From: Verrucomicrobiota bacterium
GTDB taxonomy: Bacteria; Verrucomicrobiota; Verrucomicrobiia; Methylacidiphilales; Verrucolacustridaceae
Assembly: GCA_016876055.1 (NCBI GenBank)
Contig: VHDM01000057.1
Location: 1-6,515, forward strand
Length of the DNA stretch: 6,515 nt
Direction of reading: 5' to 3'
The notes under the pieces: model-generated
What the model saw: the letters and a program-made list of their open reading frames with translations, nothing else
The model's database searches: none
Told to the model about the DNA's origin: nothing
Translations under genes and position numbers: made by a program
Shown here: in pieces, positions 5,425 to 6,515 of the stretch
Numbering within the stretch: position 1 is the first letter of the stretch
Layout: every line of letters begins with the position of its first letter

Positions 5425-6515
5425 GTGAGAATTCTGGACAGCCGCCGGCCCAAGGATTTTACCCGGGTGCTGGCTCTGCTCACCCGCCGGCCCACACCGG
5501 ATCGCAAGGTTCGGGCCCAAGTGGAAAAGATTCTCCGTGAAGTGGAGCGGGGCGGGGAGGCGGGGTTGATCCGGATCCAAAATCGTTTTTCCAAAAAGAA
5601 AATTTCCAAGGCCACTTTGCGGGTGAGGGGAAAATTCCGCGCCCCGCCGGAAAAAGTGCGGCAGGCGTTGGCGGCAGCGACGGCGAACATCGTCGACTTT
5701 GCCAAGGCCACCCGACCGAAAGACTGGTCCCGAAGGAACCGGCAGGGAGCGAGCGTGGGAGAAAGTTTTCCGGCGCTGGGCAGGGTCGGGGTTTATGTGC
5801 CGGGCGGAACCGCACCTTTGGTTTCGACGACCCTGATGACCGTGGTTCTGGCGCGGGTGGCGGGGGTAAAGGAAATCGTGGCCTGCACGCCGGGCCCGAT
5901 CCATCCGGTCCTGGGCTGGGCGTTGCAAAAGGCGGGGGCGACGGAAATTTATCAGGTGGGTGGGGCGCAGGCGGTGGCGGCGATGGCTTATGGAACCGAG
6001 ACGATTCGCCCGGTCGAGAAGATTTGCGGACCGGGCAGCGTCTGGGTGGTGGAGGCCAAGCGGCAACTTTTTGGGCGGGTGGGGATCGACCTTTTGCCCG
6101 GGCCCAGTGAGATTGCGGTGGTGGCGGACGAGAGTGCCCGGGCGGACTGGGTGGCGGCGGATCTGGTGGCCCAGGCGGAGCACGGTCCGGGCAGCCAAAT
6201 TTTCCTGCTCACTCCTTCTTTTCTCTTTCTGGGGAAAGTTTTGGCCGAGGTGCTCAGCCAAAGCGGGGAAAAGCCCCGGGCGGAATATCTGCGGGGAGTG
6301 TTGTCCAAGGGGGCGACTTTGGTGAGGACGACGGACCTGAAGCAGGCGGTGGCGTTGGCTGAGGTGATCGCACCGGAGCACCTGTCGTTGCAGTGTCGCG
6401 GGGCCAAGGCGTTGGCGAAGAAGATCCGTTGTGCCGGGGCCGTCTTTATCGGAAACCACTCGGCGGTGGCACTGGGGGATTATCTCTCGGGTCCGAGTCA
6501 CACCCTGCCGACGGG
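5425..6515 (+). CDS. hisD: Histidinol dehydrogenase, C-terminus cut by window edge
   Basis: This zinc enzyme oxidises L-histidinol to L-histidine in two NAD-dependent steps, the end of histidine biosynthesis. My translation from GTG 5425 stays open for 363 codons to the right edge; the family is about 430 residues, so about 65 are missing. Motifs include GVYVPGGTAPLVSTTLM, KICGPGSVWVVEAKRQLFG, GIDLLPGPSE and the zinc/catalytic segment AQAEHGPGSQ (Gln and His matching E. coli Gln259 and His262). APEHLSL follows (E. coli Glu326/His327), then GDYLSGPSHTLPTG (Asp360). The last zinc ligand (E. coli His419) is beyond the window. The first residues, RILDSRRPKDFTRVL, fit HisD N-termini that begin with a short strand, supporting this GTG. 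GGGAG (5416-5420), inside the end of guaA, is four bases before it, a close spacing that suggests coupling to guaA. Two positions differ from common versions: GPGS for GPGN and LPGPSE for the usual (M)AGPSE. No frameshift is seen. Confidence 0.95.
   Translation, partial: MRILDSRRPKDFTRVLALLTRRPTPDRKVRAQVEKILREVERGGEAGLIRIQNRFSKKKISKATLRVRGKFRAPPEKVRQALAAATANIVDFAKATRPKDWSRRNRQGASVGESFPALGRVGVYVPGGTAPLVSTTLMTVVLARVAGVKEIVACTPGPIHPVLGWALQKAGATEIYQVGGAQAVAAMAYGTETIRPVEKICGPGSVWVVEAKRQLFGRVGIDLLPGPSEIAVVADESARADWVAADLVAQAEHGPGSQIFLLTPSFLFLGKVLAEVLSQSGEKPRAEYLRGVLSKGATLVRTTDLKQAVALAEVIAPEHLSLQCRGAKALAKKIRCAGAVFIGNHSAVALGDYLSGPSHTLPT

Noticed and set aside
4476..6501. Long minus-strand open frames opposite guaA and hisD (4476-5711 and 5386-6501)
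   Set aside because: They are His/Arg/Pro-rich translations antisense to clear GuaA and HisD sequences and overlap each other; there is no ribosome site or domain to support them.

Overview
This is a GC-rich (roughly 60% by eye), gene-dense stretch of bacterial chromosome carrying housekeeping metabolism. It has two divergent blocks separated by a short AT-rich control region. The organism cannot be fixed from the sequence. The GC content, the MetK insertion (a Lys/Ala-rich loop before GAGDQG), the divergent HisD motif and the gene arrangement remind me of Verrucomicrobiota, especially Opitutae-like lineages. That is recollection rather than a search, and a proteobacterium or related phylum is possible.

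Minus-strand block (1-2561): metK (S-adenosylmethionine synthetase) is followed 18 bases later by ahcY (S-adenosylhomocysteine hydrolase, 3' end beyond the left edge). Together they make SAM and clear the SAH left after methylation, so they look like a SAM-cycle operon.

Control region (2562-2643): 82 bases, very AT-rich on the regulator side, with overlapping perfect palindromes built on TGAT/ATCA half-sites. No SAM or SAH riboswitch is apparent.

Plus-strand block (2644-6515): first, a 312-residue protein that fuses an ArsR-type DNA-binding domain to a SAM-methyltransferase-like domain. This is the architecture of SahR, the SAH-responsive repressor of SAM-cycle genes described in Proteobacteria. 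Its divergent position beside metK-ahcY makes it the likely local regulator: SAH would bind the methyltransferase-like domain and release the operator. Next comes a tRNA-Leu (anticodon CAG), then a complete guaA (GMP synthase), and after one base hisD (histidinol dehydrogenase, 3' end beyond the right edge). guaA and hisD are probably co-transcribed and translationally coupled.

I found no mobile elements, CRISPR arrays, phage genes or defence genes. The most interesting item is the self-contained SahR-type regulatory unit with its candidate operator. It is an instance of a described regulator type, not a wholly new system, but it may lie outside the phylum where that type was characterised.
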